This document shows positions 50,159-51,191 of a DNA stretch of 51,191 bases, piece after piece; the stretch's first letter is position 1, and every line of letters starts with the position of its first letter. The translations under genes and the position numbers were made by a program. The stretch is taken from assembly GCA_003141855.1 (NCBI GenBank), contig PLNS01000009.1:14591-65781 (forward strand), written 5' to 3'. The DNA comes from Candidatus Bathyarchaeota archaeon. GTDB taxonomy: Archaea; Thermoproteota; Bathyarchaeia; Bathyarchaeales; Bathycorpusculaceae. The notes below the pieces were generated by a model. It was not told where the DNA came from. It was given only the letters and a program-made list of their open reading frames with translations, and made no database searches.

Positions 50159-50353
50159 ATCGTGACCAGAACTAATTTTTTTTGTCTGATTGCCAAAGTG
50201 TGGGAAAAAACAATTTCTCACGAGAGCCCTTTTCCTTCCAATGTTGAATATTTGTGCATTAATCAATCAAAAACTCAGCACAAACACTTTAAATCAAAAA
50301 ACGGGGGCAAACTTCTATATGTTAGGATTCAAGCTTGATTAGCAGAGATCGAT

Positions 50354-50533
50354 ATGAACCCTGAAAATTATAAATCGATAAGAAACAAGCCAAAACGAAA
50401 CAGCGCCATAAGCAGATCCAAAAGCCGAATGCTTGTAAAGCCAAAAATAGCGCCCGCTACTCAAAAATTACGTGAAAATTACGCAACTAGAACCGAATGG
50501 GCAACAAAGATAATTCCCAAAGTAAAAGAGTAG
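50354..50533 (+). CDS. 59-aa basic protein
   Basis: A frame with an ATG start and two consecutive TAG stops. It reads MNPENYKSIRNKPKRNSAI…, is rich in Lys, Arg, Ser and Asn and ends WATKIIPKVKE. A TATA-like TTCTATATG near 50313-50321 lies about 35 bp upstream. It has no cysteine and no hydrophobic core, so it may be an RNA- or DNA-binding peptide. The family is not recognised. The surrounding spacer 50159-50670 has no other gene. Confidence 0.5.
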   Translation: MNPENYKSIRNKPKRNSAISRSKSRMLVKPKIAPATQKLRENYATRTEWATKIIPKVKE

Positions 50534-50670
50534 TAGAAACGCCCAAGTTTGGCTTTCTAAACTTTATTTCTAAATCACTAAATATCCCTATAGATTGCGC
50601 TTCAAAATCGAGCGCGCAACAGCAACTTTTATAATCAATAATTCTCTTCAAAGAAGGAAAGTGAAGTTAC

Positions 50671-50904
50671 ATGACTGAATCAATCGAAAAAAGAGTACAA
50701 AAAGCACTCGACGAAATAAGACCCCAAATCCAAGCTGACGGCGGAGACGTAGAACTTGTAGCAGTTGAAAAACTCACTGTCAAAGTCCGCTTAGTTGGTG
50801 CGTGTGCAGGTTGCCCCATGTCAGCGATGACACTTAAACAGGGCGTTGAGGCTCTCATCAAACAGAGAGTTCCAGAGATACTAAAAGTTGAAGCGGTAAA
50901 ATAA
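50671..50904 (+). CDS. NifU-like iron-sulfur scaffold (Nfu)
   Basis: A 77-aa Nfu domain. It begins KRVQKALDEIRPQIQADGGDVELVAV and has CAGCPMSAMTLKQGVEALIKQRVPEI; the CxxC pair would hold a transient Fe-S cluster for transfer to apoproteins. The length is that of the isolated domain. The ATG is preceded by AAGGAAAGTGA. No suf genes are adjacent in the window. Confidence 0.92.
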   Translation: MTESIEKRVQKALDEIRPQIQADGGDVELVAVEKLTVKVRLVGACAGCPMSAMTLKQGVEALIKQRVPEILKVEAVK

Positions 50905-51106
50905 GTCAAGACGCTCAATCAACACTATTTTATTTTCTTAATCGGTATTCATTAGAAGATTTTTCTATTTTCCAAATTTTAGGAATCCCAAAATTAATTG
51001 AAATTCCCTTCAGACGCCAAGTTGAAAAAACAGTTCTTCCGACACCCACGAAAACAAAAACACGTTTATAATTTACTTGTAGCATTAACCAGTCGAGAGG
51101 AATCCT

Positions 51107-51191
51107 TTGGTAAAAGTTTTTGTCGTTTATGACACAAAGTATGGCAACACAAAACTTGCTGCAGAGAACATTTTGGAGGGCATAAGGGAAT
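51107..51191 (+). CDS. flavodoxin-like protein, 5' part only
   Basis: The gene is cut by the window edge. From a TTG at 51107 it reads VKVFVVYDTKYGNTKLAAENILEGI, the first strand and FMN phosphate loop (Y-D-T-x-Y-G-N-T) of a flavodoxin fold. GAGAGGAA lies just upstream, and a TTTATAATTT box is at about 51064-51073. It could be a flavodoxin or the start of a larger flavoprotein. Confidence 0.75.
   Translation, partial: MVKVFVVYDTKYGNTKLAAENILEGIRE

Overview
The window is archaeal chromosome. It encodes aIF5B, ribosomal proteins S8e and S2, SRP19, an archaeal-type GluRS, a MEMO-family protein and a tRNA-Ser with an archaeal-style intron. Lipid genes follow the archaeal mevalonate route: mevalonate kinase, phosphomevalonate dehydratase (two subunits), a UbiD-type decarboxylase, isopentenyl phosphate kinase, type 2 IPP isomerase and a prenyl diphosphate synthase. 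Together with SMC-ScpAB and many TTG/GTG starts with short leaders, this suggests a Bathyarchaeia-like lineage. That placement is inference, not proof.

Layout. 0-1.6 kb is a scar of mobile DNA: a truncated type I methylase, an unknown ORF and the 3' end of a tyrosine integrase. 1.6-6.5 kb is smc-scpA-scpB behind an 11-bp inverted repeat. 6.5-12.6 kb holds an orphan MNT nucleotidyltransferase, rps8e, and the leftward operon ipk-fni-idsA-gltX-srp19. 12.6-16.0 kb is accessory: a gene-poor stretch with an 87-nt G-free tract, then a compact restriction-modification pair resembling BcgI. 16.0-20.2 kb carries the two dehydratase subunits, the decarboxylase and mevalonate kinase. 20.2-25.5 kb has two membrane proteins, enolase, S2 and MEMO. 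25.5-31.8 kb mixes accessory and housekeeping genes: a TIM-barrel isomerase, an AlbA_2 protein, a MoaD/ThiS-like protein, aIF5B, small membrane or zinc proteins, a decayed histidine kinase and an SGNH hydrolase.

31.9-42.6 kb holds the tRNA-Ser(GGA), a stand-alone Lrp ligand domain, a frameshifted thioredoxin reductase, an AAA_32/Lon protease, a glutamine amidotransferase overlapping a diphthine-ammonia-ligase-like gene, serA and glyA. 42.6-45.5 kb is an iron operon: a DtxR-FeoA fusion regulator with two operator palindromes, followed by feoB. The right end has a frameshifted membrane gene, an MscS channel, small Cys-rich and hypothetical genes, an orphan response regulator, a TRAM protein, a LURP-one-related protein, an Nfu protein and the start of a flavodoxin.

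How it fits together. The window encodes every step from mevalonate to geranylgeranyl-type diphosphate by the anhydromevalonate-phosphate route, with a restriction system lodged inside the gene group. A ~52-bp intergenic repeat recurs at four to five places between 20.4 and 30.8 kb. Several reading frames missed by simple ORF calling (37-59 aa proteins and gene relics) are listed. All functions are read by eye from motifs; no searches were run.
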